Assembly (NCBI GenBank): GCA_015179025.1
Contig: WHUX01000006.1
Span: forward strand, 744,001-808,000
Reading direction: 5' to 3'
DNA length: 64,000 nucleotides
Source of the DNA: Terfezia claveryi
Taxonomy: Eukaryota > Ascomycota > Pezizomycetes > Pezizales > Pezizaceae
The notes under the pieces: model-generated
What the model was told of the DNA's origin: nothing
Databases searched by the model: none
Seen by the model: the letters and a program-made list of their open reading frames with translations, nothing else
Part shown: one piece after another, positions 47,219-59,052 of the stretch
How the letters are laid out: every line of letters begins with the position of its first letter
How positions within the stretch are numbered: the stretch's first letter is position 1
Translations under genes and position numbers: made by a program

Positions 47219-50200
47219 CTAATCATAAATCGTATTCCACGTCTCTAAGTCTATTCTATTATTTACCAACCAACTTTCCCCCAGCTCTAATGGTATCAAA
47301 TGCGCAATCCCTTCTATTTGTGATATCTTAACTATAACCCCTTCCCCACTCATCAGCAATCCAATGTGAACCATACCTTCTGTGCCCTGCACAGCATTTC
47401 CCCCAATGCATTGAAGCAGATTCACATGCACCAACGGTGCACTATTCCTGCCATAGTTATTACTTTGAATAATGTATTGATTCGTCCTAGTATTCATCCA
47501 TTTAGCATCCCTACTGGTGCCTCATCCAATGCACGCTGTCTCCTTACCATATCCAATCGTGTCTTTCCTTCCCGCGAAACTTCTCGGTGCATCTAGCATT
47601 GTGCAAAATGAACCCTTCTCCATTGAATTTTGGTACTGGAATTTGAAGCATCCATATGAACGAATTTCCTGAACTAACAGCCTAGTAGGGTCGGAATCCA
47701 TGCTTCTAACTTCTGCCTTAAAAACGCTTGTGTTGTCAGCACTAGATCTAGTAAGCCAGTTACATGCTCCAGATCCTCAAGGCTGGGTATTAATCCCAAC
47801 TCAATTTTCGCCCCAACTTCAAGTAGACCTGTCTGAACCTAGCGTCACATCTCCGTTTTGCCTAACCTGTTCCATAGATTAAGTGTCAAGTCCTTCATAG
47901 CAAAAGTATGATCCCTCGTATAGTAGTAACTATTTGTGGTATTGCATTAACCCTATTACTTGACGGTAAGCATCCTTAAGGCCTTTATGCATGGCTTCAC
48001 TGATATCTGTAGAATATTGAGCTAGAGCCCAAACTCGAATCTGTTTGCATAATGGGAAATTAAATGGACTTTTGGGAAATTGAAGTGCGCCCCTTCTTGT
48101 AAAATGTCATTCACCAATTCTGATGGTGCAAGGTATTCTCTTGATGCATCCTAACCTTTTCCGATGCTGTGAGGTCTTCAACCAACGATCCCGCTTGTTC
48201 CTTCAACAAATCTTTATGTGCTTCTGTAGCAGCCTTTCTTGTTTTCTTATCAGCACGGAACCTCAAGAACACAGCTTTAGTTTCATGAAAACACGCAAAT
48301 ATTCTTGTAAATAAGAAATTGTCTTATCTATATGACTAGGATACTGAGTCATAAGATAGAAGTCAGTGATGCTACGTACGCAGTGAATTGCTCGATTGAA
48401 CTCCTGTACCTACTCTGGTAGACCGTGGTTGGTTGGCCTTCCGAGCAACGCCACAGTAAATGTTCCAAGAATGACTTTACAAAGTTCCACATTTCCTTTC
48501 CCGACCATTGTGAAACAACTCGGTATCCCTTGTCAGAACTGAAAATCCAGGGTAGGGAGGCAACGATGCCAGACATAGTCAAATGCATTAATCCGCTCAT
48601 AGTATTCTAGAAAACCTTGAATCCAATCCATTAAATGATTTAACACTCTTAGGAGGATATTGTGCAAAACATCTGCTCAAATGAGCTCAGGTGGATTTAT
48701 ATTTGGGACTGACTACAAGGCGTTTTTGATGTTTTTAACGCCGTTTGCTTTCAAACTGATAGCGTCGGAATTGTTGTATGCTGTAGCATAATTTTGATGT
48801 GAGTGAGCTGGATAACCACTTCCTGAATACTCACCAAGCTTCTCAACAGGGATTGTGCAAGAAGGGCAGTGATTGTTTGCAATACCATGGATTGTAGCAT
48901 TTTCCATATGGTCAGCGAGCCAACAAAAGAGCTTAGGAAAGCATAAGCATACGTTCCCATTAGCACAAACCATCTCGTAGACTTTCTGACATCTCGCATC
49001 AGATAGCAGTTTCAGCAAATACGCTAAAACATCGTGTATGGTTTGCAATGCCTGAATTTCCTGCATTTCTACCGCATACCCAGGTATTTTGTTGATTCGT
49101 TTCGGCCCAATCGGTAGCAGTGCAATTGGTATCCAGGTATGCATCATATGTATATTGCGTATGGAGCTTCCGATATTGCTGATACTCATATAAACAGGCC
49201 ATAACTTTTTGTCTCCAGAGAAATTCGTTAGGTGAGTTTCATTTGATGCTAGTAAAATCGGAACAAGTGTCCCGCCTTCGGGTAGCAAAGTCTATCCATT
49301 TCAGTTAGTTGGATATCTGACATAGCACACAGAAATTGCTCACCTGAGTGTCTTCCCACCACTTTGCAGTATGGATTTCACTATATACACTGTTCCCTTC
49401 ATTGTCGTATTCTTGCCGCGGGCCCTAGGCCATCTCGCTGGCATAAACCTTTTGGCGTAGAAGGTACTTTACTGCTGCAATAATATTCCGATAATAAAAG
49501 GCCACCCCCTTGAGTAATGGGTAGTTCACTGTTCCTGAGTGCCAGGAAGGTTCATTTGCCGCCACGTCGATAAGCTTATACATTGTATATGCTGACCGAA
49601 ATTGAACCTCGTGCATTTGATTAAGGCCTTTCAAGAGGTTATCTTTGAAAAACTGGTCGATCTTTGACTGTGAGGTCTTTGTAGAATTGAAGAAGCATGC
49701 CAGTCGATAATCAATTGGGGTGCGAAATGGAGTAAACAAATTGAAGTTTCGGTCTTCCTCCGAAATACATGTTGACGTATTGGGTTGCCTGCACATGGAG
49801 AGGTGATTGCATGCTGACTTCCCTTGTCGGATTTTGGTTCAATACAAAAAGTTCGAGCCTCCCTATCAGATCCCTCGCTATGGCATGAATCAGAGTAGTA
49901 ATCAACATCGGCAGATATAATATCGGTGAAATTGACTTCGTCTATATCATAATCTAAATCAACAGTATCTCTGGTGTTGGAGAACCGACGCTTTCGAGAT
50001 GGTGGCAGTGGCCCATTAAGATCCTTCACGTTTTTTTCAGGATGAACCTTCACTAGATAATTTGAATATGCTCCAGCTAAAGTATAGAATGTGGGCACCA
50101 TTGGCATAGGGTTTTGTATCTGTTCATTTTGAAACGTCACGGAGGTTGTAAAATGTTGTAAGAGACAGATTTTGTGGTATAATATTTTCATTAACAGAAT

Positions 50201-50227
50201 CTCAGGAATAAGCTTCATAAGCGCCAA
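47219..50227 (-). pseudogene. Plavaka/CMC-like transposase, fragmented
   Basis: Several minus-strand frames line up as one protein. 49,425-50,227 holds the N-terminal part (PFRTPIDYRLACFF). 48,713-49,288 holds the core, with GTLVPILLASNETHLTNFSG, KKLWPVYMSISNIGSSIR and the HCPSC motif. 48,349-48,600 and 47,219-47,497 hold C-terminal parts (GYRVVSQWSGKEMW; IEGIAHLIPLELGESWLVNN). The combination of a D(K/E)T-like block, ...WPVY(M/L)xIxNI and CPxC is what I know from Plavaka-type transposases, which bear distant similarity to CACTA enzymes. Breaks between pieces are a mixture of possible introns and stops; the gene is probably dead. Catalytic acids cannot be assigned with confidence. Confidence 0.6.
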
Positions 50228-50491
50228 GGCTCCGATCGCACTAAATAAGGGATTCTATCCGACGTGATGCGTTGGATTTTGCCAAGACCAACTGTGCACG
50301 ATACCCTTGGCCCCACCCCCTTCCTAATCTTCTCTCTACTTACTTTCTTTCTTCTACCCCACACCAAATACACAACCTTCGCATCCTTCCTTACTTCCCT
50401 CTACCATAGAGACTGCCCTCTACCTCTGGAGTCGGGAGAGCCTTACCTTCATCTTGTTGCATCTAAATTCAACCCGCGATCAGCCAACTGA

Positions 50492-52489
50492 AGCCACTGC
50501 GATCATACTGGCAAGAACAACAAGATGAGGCTGGGGTGCTTCCTATCCTTGGTTAAGGTCCTATCTATTGGACATAAGTTCCGACTTCACTAGTTGGAAC
50601 ACTCTCATAGTTTATTATGTTTGCTCTCCCCCTTTAATAAAACTACAATTTCCAACCTGAACAAAAGAATCACTTCCTGCATGAACCTGATATTGACTCT
50701 TCCATCCCCCAAATCATCAATCCTTTCCTGCCTCATCCTTCCCTCTGACTAGTTTCCGTAGACGTTCGCGACGGGCATGCCATTGTCTTATCCGCTACCT
50801 CTGATTTGACTTTGCGGATAGTGGAGGCGCTAGATTTGGAGGAGCCTCCGGAGTTAGGGGAGGGATTGGGGTCGGCGGAGGCACGGGAGGGGGTGGAAAT
50901 AGGACTGCGAGTGGCATATTTTCTTGTTCTCTAATTCATTGCTAGTTATAGATAACCCTAGATAATCCGACTCCAAACGTTTCTTTGCTCACTTACCATG
51001 TGGTGATGGCGACGTGGGTGGTACTTCTATATCCTCCTCCATATCCTCAATATCGGTGGTTAATTCCGATAGGGCACTTGGGGAGGAGCTATCCCTTACG
51101 CCGGCTTCGTGTTCTATATAATGTCTTCGTTGGTCTTCATTAATACTAAGAAAATATTAGCTAGGACTAAGACTCTCGCTCCAATTATGGGAGGGCTCTC
51201 GCTCCAATTATGGGAGGGCTCTCACTCAATGGGAGGGCTCTCACTCCAATGGGAGGACTCTCACTCTAATGGGAGGGCTCTCACTCCAAAGGGGTCTCCT
51301 AAGGGGGGCTCTCAACCAAAGGGGGCTTTCTCAACTAAAGGGGGCTTTCTCGACCAAATGGGGGCTTTCTCAACCAAAGGGGGGCTTTCTCAACCAAAGG
51401 GGGTTTCTTTGCTAAGCTAAGTAGGACATACCTATTTGTACTATCTTTTGGAGATAGTTCTGGTGGTGGGAACATAGTTTCTGGCGAGGTTGACGTGAAG
51501 GCATAATGATAGTAGTGGCAGAATAGCTAATAGTCAATAATAGCAATTAATGTATTGCAGATGTTGAGGTTTATATGTATTAAGAGATTTGGGGGGGGGG
51601 AGCAAATCAAACCTGTGTTAGTGCTATGGTCTCAATATGTACGGCTGCTAGTCTCATACCCAATTGGGAAGGAATTGATGTGAGTGGCATATACCGCTAA
51701 GTATTACAAAGATCTACAGGACAAAGCATATTTGCAGTGCACTTAGATTCCAACTTAAGTGGTCGGATGACTTCTGTATCAGGGGCTTGATACAGTGGCT
51801 CTAAATAAGTTATTAATATTTAGCACTATCACATACATATGCAATGTTCTAGGTCTTTCTGACTTAGGAAATTTACTAGAAGGGGTACAAGCTGCTTTCC
51901 AAACAGGCTTAGATTTGGGATAGGCTACCAAATAACTCGACCCAACCTCATAAGTTGGAATCTGCATGTATTGCATACTTTCCATTGTGCTGTGTTATTT
52001 GTATTTCGCTATTGTGCCTGTCACAACAACATCCACACACAACAGAAAGTATGTAGTACACTCAGATTCCAACTTACAAGGTTGGAGGGCTTTTGAAAGT
52101 CGTTTACACAGAGCTAGATATTAACACAAAGGTCATAGTCTTATGCAGGCATAGATGGCTATGTGGATTGCCGACCGCTTGAAGCAAACATGTCAATAAT
52201 TAACATAAAGGTCATGGCCTTATGCAGGCCATACAGAACTGGAGTGACTGCCATGTTGATTGCCGACCAAGCAAACATGGCCTACTCTTATGTCCAACTT
52301 CGTAGAGTCCATAAATACCCCATAGATCTGTGAATCAATTATTCTCAGCAGCTATTCACAATACCTCCCGCCATCATCACAATACCTTCCCGCCATCACA
52401 ACTTTCCATTTGAATAACACCTAACATACATAACGTAAGTATCTCTAAAGCATAGTTTCCAATGGGGGTATCTAAATTTCCAACGTAGT
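50492..52489. other. Non-coding interior of the nested transposon
   Basis: Between the divergent transposase and accessory genes. It contains a minisatellite (51,170-51,410) and a direct repeat around AAAGGTCATGGCCTTATGCA (copies near 52,129 and 52,205, each followed by GATTGCCGACC). Short fragments resembling each other (AGATTCCAACTTA near 51,747 and 52,063) also recur. No credible gene was found. Confidence 0.5.
51170..51410 (+). repeat. Minisatellite of about 20-bp G-rich units
   Basis: About twelve tandem units. The left half follows CTCTCACTCCAATGGGAGGG and the right half GGCTTTCTCAACCAAAGGGG. The gradual shift from one consensus to the other suggests local expansion from one ancestral unit. 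The array reads as an open frame on the plus strand, but the product would be purely repetitive. Confidence 0.85.
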
Positions 52490-53260
52490 TTGTCCAAATA
52501 CCATCTGCAGCGCAAGAAGTTAGCCAAGCAAAGGCACTATTGGGATGGGGGGAGAATGATCCCGGTACTCAAACTGAAGGAATGGGGTCAAGGGGTGGGC
52601 ACGAACACAGGGATAATGGGGAAATGGCAGGCCGGGAATGCCCTCTGGAGTCAATTCAAAACCTACGCCCAGCAGGAGATGGGCTCCCTGCATCTGGAAT
52701 TGCACTCATCCAAAATGGGCAGCACCAATCAAAAGAGCAGCCGAACTGCTCTTGACAAGATTTTGCAAGACATCCTTAAAAAGGCAAGAGACACAGAGCG
52801 CGGGCACGCATTAGCACAAGTAGCAAACCTAGCTGTGAATGCTCCAGATATCCAGTTTGGGGGGGGGCCAATGCAGGGGGGTGGCCAACGCACTGGGGCG
52901 GAATGCAGACCAGAAGTTGAGGAGGGTTTCCGAAAGCCTGTGAGGTTATTCCTCATTGATCCAACCCAGGGAGCTGAGGTACAAGACGCAAATGCCAATA
53001 TAAGTGGGATGAAGCACCAAGCAACTGTGTTGCAATTTGAAGTTGGCATCCCTTTTGGAGATTGTGGATAAGATTCGGGAAAGGATCCCAGCTGGGAGAA
53101 AAGTATGGGCTGTCTACGGAGCACTAGACAACCCCAACCCACCAATACAATCCCTCCCGCCACGAGTCTGCAAACCGACGAGGAGGTGCAGGCATTTTTG
53201 GAGCTAAGCTCCTCCAAACCAATTAGGATACAAGTTATCCTATATAGGGATCGGCTTTAG
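52490..53260 (+). pseudogene. Frameshifted accessory gene of the nested transposon
   Basis: The first frame (52,490-53,071) encodes a polar protein with [12 protein letters not shown] and helical [18 protein letters not shown]. Coding then continues in another frame from about 53,042 ([20 protein letters not shown], then [14 protein letters not shown]). It continues in a third from about 53,175 ([20 protein letters not shown]), ending at 53,258-53,260. The three parts together look like one protein broken by two frameshifts. No ATG is evident at the left end. I do not recognise the family. A short basic ORF (53,379-53,561) follows and may be another remnant. Confidence 0.5.
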
Positions 53261-54045
53261 AGCCTGTAGTGGCAGACAGCCCACCCCCCATAATGGTGCA
53301 TACTTTGCAGCTGACTTCCTAGATGCAGCTGAGGAGTACATGGACCCTGCTGAGGATTCGACTCATTGAGTCGAAATCTTGCGGCTTTGCCAAACGTACC
53401 TTCCTACGGACAATGGAAGCATTGAGGAGCGGAAGCTAAAGCTCCGCAAGCGAATTAAGAGGCAGAAGAGAGCTTTGCGTCAGATGAAGCAGAAGCAGAG
53501 GGAAAGGTTCCTAGCTGAGGAAATTTATGATTCAGATTCTCCAGCATGGAACATCATGTAAGAACTGGATCCCCAGCCACAAAATGGCAGGGAAATGCTC
53601 CTACAAGGGGACTGATTGCTGCAGGTACTTCAGTGGTGGCACGAGCTAGAGCCAGACAAGATCCGGAAGCTCCCCCAGCTGCATGCAGGGCGAGAGAACA
53701 AGCCACACACGAGGCAGGAGTAAATGTAGCCAATTTGGCCTGGATGGATCTGATCTAAGGATGGTATGCATTGGAAGGAGAGGGTCTGTGTCGGAGAACT
53801 GTTCATTTTTTTTTTTTTTTTTTTAGGTGATCTGTGTTCATTGTTTTTTTCTCCTTTTTTTTTGTCTAGGTAATTTGTGTTCATTGTTTTTTTTTCCTTT
53901 TTTTTTTTTTTGGGAGAGGGGGTGGATTTTTAAATTTTTTTTGGAGGGGATTTAATTAGCAAGTTGTATGTTCAAAGAAATGGATTAGATGCTTTGCGTT
54001 GGAATATTTCATACAAACCTCCTGCGCAAGTCTTTTTCATCTGCA

Positions 54046-55471
54046 ATGCCTCACAAAACATCTTCCCAGCAAGCTACCTCTCAGCAAGCTACTGCGCCAA
54101 CTGGGCAGGCAAGCCATAAACGTAAGGCCTCTCAAATTGTAGTAACTATGATTCAACCACAACCAACAGTTGAAACTGCGGCAGTATTCACAAATAACAT
54201 CATATTCGATAATGAGGTTTGTATAAGAAGGTGATATTTTGGTCGGATTGTAAGCTAATTCCGATATAGGATGGCAGAAGTGATTCTGAATCAGAAGTAG
54301 AAACTTTCGTTGACACTGCTGTGCTCGCACCGGCATTGGAAGAGGAACACGATCCTTTTCAGCTATTCCCGACATTTTATAACCTTTTGCGAGTACCGCA
54401 CAAAAGATTGTGACCAACTACACATATTATAGGAAACCTCTGCTAACACTGGGTGAATTACTCCTGCTCATACAGCATGCCTGGGATAAGGCACAAACGG
54501 GGCCTCACCAGATAGAACGAGTAAGAGCGGTTGATACATTTGTATGACATCCAATCCGATTTGGGGCATTGGATTGCTGATTCAAAACAGCTCAAACGCA
54601 TTCATTCCCGAACAAGGGCACATCTAATATATGAATGTCGGGCAAGCATCATGAGGGTGTATGGTATTAGCCAGTTACCAAAGGAATGTATGAAGACAAA
54701 GGTTGAGTACTTGCTGGAAGGAGATCGATTTATCTGTAGGCAAAGCAGTCGGGATGTAAGTTGGTCAGATGGCAAACACCACCAGTCCAATATCTGACGC
54801 TAATATTGATGTCCAAAAAGGAGTTTAAGGGACGGTTCCGTGCGGAGGAGATTGTTAATATAATATATCAACGGTATTTCCAAGGCCCAAAAATGAAGGG
54901 AAATAGGGACCCGGACTTTCTGGATAGAATCAATGGTGTCTTCATATGCTTTGTGGCCTCAGCAATGCGTCACAGTTTGAAAGCATAGAAGACAAGAGAT
55001 TGTAATCCAGTTATGCAGGAGTTCAAATACCAAACCGCCTGGTGTAAGTTGAGAATAACCAATGAAGAGCAACAAATGGACACACAATGTTAGACAAGGG
55101 ACTAACGCAAAACAGGCACATATGACAGGCTGATGAATACATGGGAGATTCATCCAAAAGTAATAAAGGACTTCATGGTGAATAACATCAAGGCTGACTT
55201 GGTGCATCGGATTGTAGCTCAGGTAAGGATGGTAGAAGTAGAACCAGTTGACGCACCACAAGTCGAAGATGAAGCATGATATGAGGCGGAATTGAGAAAG
55301 AAGCTAGAGCACTCGTATGAAAGATTAGAGGTGCCAGCGGAGAAGTACCATCGTGAAGGGAGTCTACTAAGAGATTCATCAGTAGAATTGGCTGAACCAT
55401 TAAACCTGGAAGTTGATGATGCACTGACAGGGATAGGGGATATAGACGAAGAGGACACAGAAAGTGACTGA
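54046..55471 (+). CDS. Multi-exon accessory protein of the nested transposon (DUF6532-like)
   Basis: Starts at 54,046 (MPHKTSSQQAT, QQAT repeats, then SHKRKASQ). Clear introns are 54,217-54,269 and those beginning GTAAGA near 54,519, GTAAGT near 54,756 and GTAAGT near 55,043; one join near 54,400 is unresolved. Recognisable coding blocks are LLTLGELLLLIQHAWDKAQT, RTRAHLIYECRASIMRVYG, VEYLLEGDRFIC, RDPDFLDRINGVFICFVASA and YDRLMNTWEIHPKVIKDFMV. The last exon carries a TGA at 55,277 and continues in frame to 55,469-55,471 with an acidic end. The helical core resembles the fungal DUF6532 domain of unknown function, from memory of its pattern only. Its spliced state and near-intact frame suggest recent function. 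Confidence 0.5.
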
Positions 55472-55859
55472 AGAAGTCAGATGTTTGAAGGAATGGGTTT
55501 TTCTATGTCAGTTTCAAGGCTATTCTCTCTATGGGGTTATGTTATCTCGTTAGCTGTATTTCTTTTGCTTGCGTGTGGTCGTGTGTTTCTTTTTCATAAA
55601 ACGTGTTCACTAGAAGCTGGGACGGGGAAGGTTGGTAGATGTAATTTGGTGGGAGGAAAGAGTATGCATTATGTTGGATTTCATTTCTTAGTGTTGGAGG
55701 TCGTAAGGAACTTCTGCTGTGAATGAGGTTTTTTTTTGTTTATAGAAGATATGTTTGGTAATTAGCAAATGGAATGCAGATTAAAAGGAGAATATTTGCA
55801 TACGCAGAGAGTATAACGGTCAAGTAAAGAACATGACGAGTAGGAATAGAAACATCTGA

Positions 55860-56080
55860 AGGACAATTATTGGATAGGGCAAGTTATGAACGCGAGGTGT
55901 CGGATTGAAAATATCTGAAGAGCTATTGTAGGATAGGGAAATTAGAAACGCGGGGGTTTGGCTAAGCAACATCAGAAAGATGAACGTAGGATAGAGAAGA
56001 TAGAAACGCGAGGTGTCGGATTAGGAACACCTGAAGAGCTATTGTAGGATAGAGAAGTTAAGGACGTAGGGCAAGGGCAA
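55860..56080. repeat. Degenerate direct repeats near the right end of the nested transposon
   Basis: The blocks AACGCGAGGTGTCGGATT and CTGAAGAGCTATTGTAGGAT each occur twice, about 120 bp apart, with worn half-copies between (AACGCGGGGG; GATGAACGTAGGATAGAG). Arrays like this just inside an end are common as subterminal transposase-binding repeats of CMC-type elements, but a matching array at the left end was not found. Confidence 0.6.
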
Positions 56081-56376
56081 GGAATGCCGGAAAGAGGATT
56101 GGGAGATGGATACCATGAGAGAACGAAATAGATGAACAGTGACGCGGGAATGACAACAGAAGGTTAGATATGGTCGAGAGGATAGACAGGTAAAAGTGTA
56201 TTAGCAAAGTCAATTCAAAGGTGAAACGTTAAGAACGCAGGACATCGGCTTACATGGTAACAGCACAGCTTAAGTAAGAGTTAGAGTAGAAACGTTGGAA
56301 GTGGTTATCGTATGTCTCGAGAGTTAGAGGAAATACCTCTGCGTCACAATGTTGAGTTTTGCTATATGGCGTCTGG

Positions 56377-58296
56377 TGCGTCTGATGCACCTGACGCAAA
56401 TAACGTAGTTGCTAATGTTACTACTGGATGTTGTAGTAAAGAAGCTGTGTGGTGAGAAGACTGTCCAGTAGGGGGTATTCCAGAGGGACTATATACTCCT
56501 CTAGACAGTACATCTGCTATATGGTTGTCCTTGCCCTAAATGTATTCTAGGGTTAGGTCAAACTGACTCATAGTCTCTTGCCACCTTCTCTTCATCTGAC
56601 TTCTAGAGATACTATCTATAAATATGACTAAGGGTTTGTGGTCTGTTAGGATGATCACTTTGTGACCCTGTAGTTCAGGCCTGAAATACCTCAGTGAGTC
56701 AACAATTGCTAATAATTCCTTATCAGTTGTTGTGTAATTCATTTGTCCATCATTTAATTTCCTAGAGTGAAATTCTGCTGGCCTAATAATACCATTCTCC
56801 ATTTGGCCAATCCATCCTGAGATCCCTGTATTACTAGCATCTGTAACCAAATAGATTGGAAGGCCTGAGTTATAATTAATTAGCTTAAGCACCTTATTGC
56901 TCATTATTAGCTTTTTAACTCTCACAAATGACTCATTATGCAAGGGAGTCCACATGTGCTTCTTTGTTGATCCTTGCAGTTCTGATAGTGGTTTGGCTAC
57001 AGCTCCTAATTCTGAACAAAATCTCCTCAAGTAATTAACTATCTCTAGGAATTTCTGTAATTTTTTCATTGAGTCAGGGATAGGGTAATTTGCTATTGAG
57101 TTGATTTTCTCTGGATCCATTTCTAACCCTTGTTTGGTGACAATGAATCCTAGTACTTTTAGCCTTGAAGCAAGGATCTGGCATTTCTTTTTGTTGAAGA
57201 AAAACTTTTCCCTGGCCAATATCCTGCAGATCTCTCTCAACACTTCCTTATGTTCTTCTAGGGTATCTGTTCCAATCAGAATATCATCTAAATAAACCAT
57301 GACTGTTTTTCCAATATAATCTCTCAGTAACCAATTCATAGCCCTCATCATGGTTGCAGGTGCATTGCAGTCACCTTGCTGCATAACTAATGAGTCAAAT
57401 TTCCCTAGATGATTTGTAAAGGTGCTATGTTTTACTGATTCATGTGTATACCTAATATTGTGATATCCATCTGCCAGATCAGCTGCTGAAATATATTCCT
57501 TGCTAGCTATCCAGTCCAATATTGCTTTGATATTTGGCATAGGTGTTTTATCCTTTTGTACTAGCTTGTTTCTAGGTATACAGTGCAATAAGAATCTGGC
57601 CTGTTGTTTGCCATTCTTATCTAAATCCCTTTTAGGCTGTGTAAACATGAGGATACTATTCAGTGAGCTGGATGGTACTATTCTTCCAAATTCTAGGTCT
57701 GTCCTCATTTTCTCAGTCACTTGATCCAGAAACCTTGTATAGTTTGTATAGTATGCAGGTTCCCAGGTTGCACCATCAGGAACTATAATTTTATGTTGCA
57801 TGATGTCATAAGGTTCTCTGATTGGTGGCAATGCAGTTGGCTTTTCTTCTGGGAATAATTCAGGGAATTCTTCAAATATATTAAACTCCACTTCCTCTAG
57901 ATTAACTACATTTGTAATGACTGGAGAGCTTCTATCATCTTCTAGCTCTGACCAATCTGATGAGTCAAACCACTCTTATGACTATTCTTGGTCTTCTTCT
58001 AGGTCTTCTGACAGATCATACTGTATCCAAGGTATTGCTAGAGTTGGTTTTAGGTGGTATAGTAATCTACCTCCAACTTGAGTCAATATAGCATATGGGT
58101 CTTCATTATCATCCCAATTTTCTTCTGTCCTTTCTATATTTGTGGCTGCAGTAGTGACTCTTCCAAGTGTATCCTTGGTTTTGAGTATATTAATATCAAT
58201 CCTTGTCCTGCTTGTGGGTTGTATAGTAATTGCATTATCTTTGATATTCATAATTGCTTTATAATCCCTTAGTGTAGGTTCACTAAATATATCATC
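56377..58296 (-). pseudogene. Reverse transcriptase and RNase H of the LTR element
   Basis: Same frame as gag. An acidic stretch with TAG and TAA at 57,976-57,984 precedes the RT. RT blocks: EPAYYTNYTRFLD, the first aspartate in SAADLADGYHNI, APATMMRAMNW, and the catalytic YLDD in VMVYLDDILIG, then GFIVTKQGLEMDPEKI and the tether. RNase H shows TDASNTGISGW, TTTDKELLAIV and ILTDHKPL, so its acids look intact. A TAG at 56,536-56,538 interrupts ...LEYI and coding resumes GKDNHIADVLSRG before running into the nested insertion near 56,380. No frameshift occurs over 1.9 kb. Confidence 0.88.
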
Positions 58297-59049
58297 CTAG
58301 TCCTTCAGGTTGGCTACATAGAATGTCCTAGTTTCTTGGTATCCTTGTAGATTTACTATGACTGTTGCTGTATTTGTCATTTGAGATCTACTGCCTTTAA
58401 TTGTAGTTTCTAGAGGTTTTTTGCTGATCTCTTTCAAAGGTATATTAAACAGCTGACAATAATTTGCTGATATCAAGTCTCCACCTGATGTGCATGGATC
58501 AAATAGTGCATAAGCAATATGTCCATTAATTTTAATTTCAGCTGCATTAGAAGTTCTATGGCTTTCTGGCACTAAGAACTTCCTTGAGTCATTAGGGTTT
58601 CTCATAACCTGGAGTGCAGCTGACTCTTGTTGTTTCACATCAATTTCCTGATAAGCTGTTTTTACCTTTTGTGGGGGCCAAGTTGGCTTAGGTCTGAATG
58701 GCTGATAAGGTGGGAATATTCTAACTCTTGGTCTAGACCCCATATATTGGTAAGCTAAAGACACCTTCCTATTAGGGCAATCCCTGGAAGTGTGACCTTT
58801 TTGACCACAGTGATAACAGGTCCCTGTTCTTGCAGCCTCTTCCCTCTTCTTCTCTTGTTCACCATAAGGAGTATACTTAGTTTTATCCTTTCTGGCACTA
58901 GGGAAGTTACCATAGAGACCTCCTGGTCTACCTTTCTTGCCTGCTACTTTAGCTGCATTCTTAGCCACTTTTTCAGGCAATTTGAATTCAGACTTAGTCC
59001 ATTCCATAGGTTTACCAGGACCCTATTGCCTCTCAGACTTCTTTTGGTA
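58297..59049 (-). pseudogene. Gag C-terminal zinc knuckle and protease of the LTR element
   Basis: Continues the gag frame after TAA (59,050) and TAG (59,023). A lysine-rich part is followed by one intact CCHC knuckle, CYHCGQKGHTSRDC, the nucleocapsid RNA-binding motif. About 110 residues later IAYALFDPCTSGGDLIS occupies the place of the retropepsin active site. The usual D-S/T-G is replaced by D-P-C-T, a form I associate with some fungal gypsy elements. A TAG at 58,297 separates this from the next part in the same frame. Confidence 0.8.
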
Positions 59050-59052
59050 TTA

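Larger units (their letters stand above)
46900..56370. mobile_element. Nested DNA transposon, Plavaka/CMC-like (boundaries approximate)
   Basis: This insertion separates RNase H (ending about 56,380) from the knuckle-integrase part (starting about 46,860) of the host LTR element. It carries a decayed transposase on the minus strand (47,219-50,227) and two genes on the plus strand (52,490-53,260 and 54,046-55,471). Repetitive DNA near the right end (55,860-56,080) resembles subterminal repeats. I could not find matching terminal inverted repeats or a target duplication, so the limits come only from where the flanking retroelement coding stops. Confidence 0.6.

Noticed and set aside
51170..51410. 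CRISPR array
   Set aside because: The units are directly abutting tandem repeats with no unique spacers, in a eukaryotic genome.
46900..56370. Exact terminal inverted repeats and target duplication for the nested transposon
   Set aside because: I compared sequence around 46,900-47,030 with 56,330-56,420 and found only short GCGTC/GCATC-type words, not a convincing pair; boundaries are left approximate.
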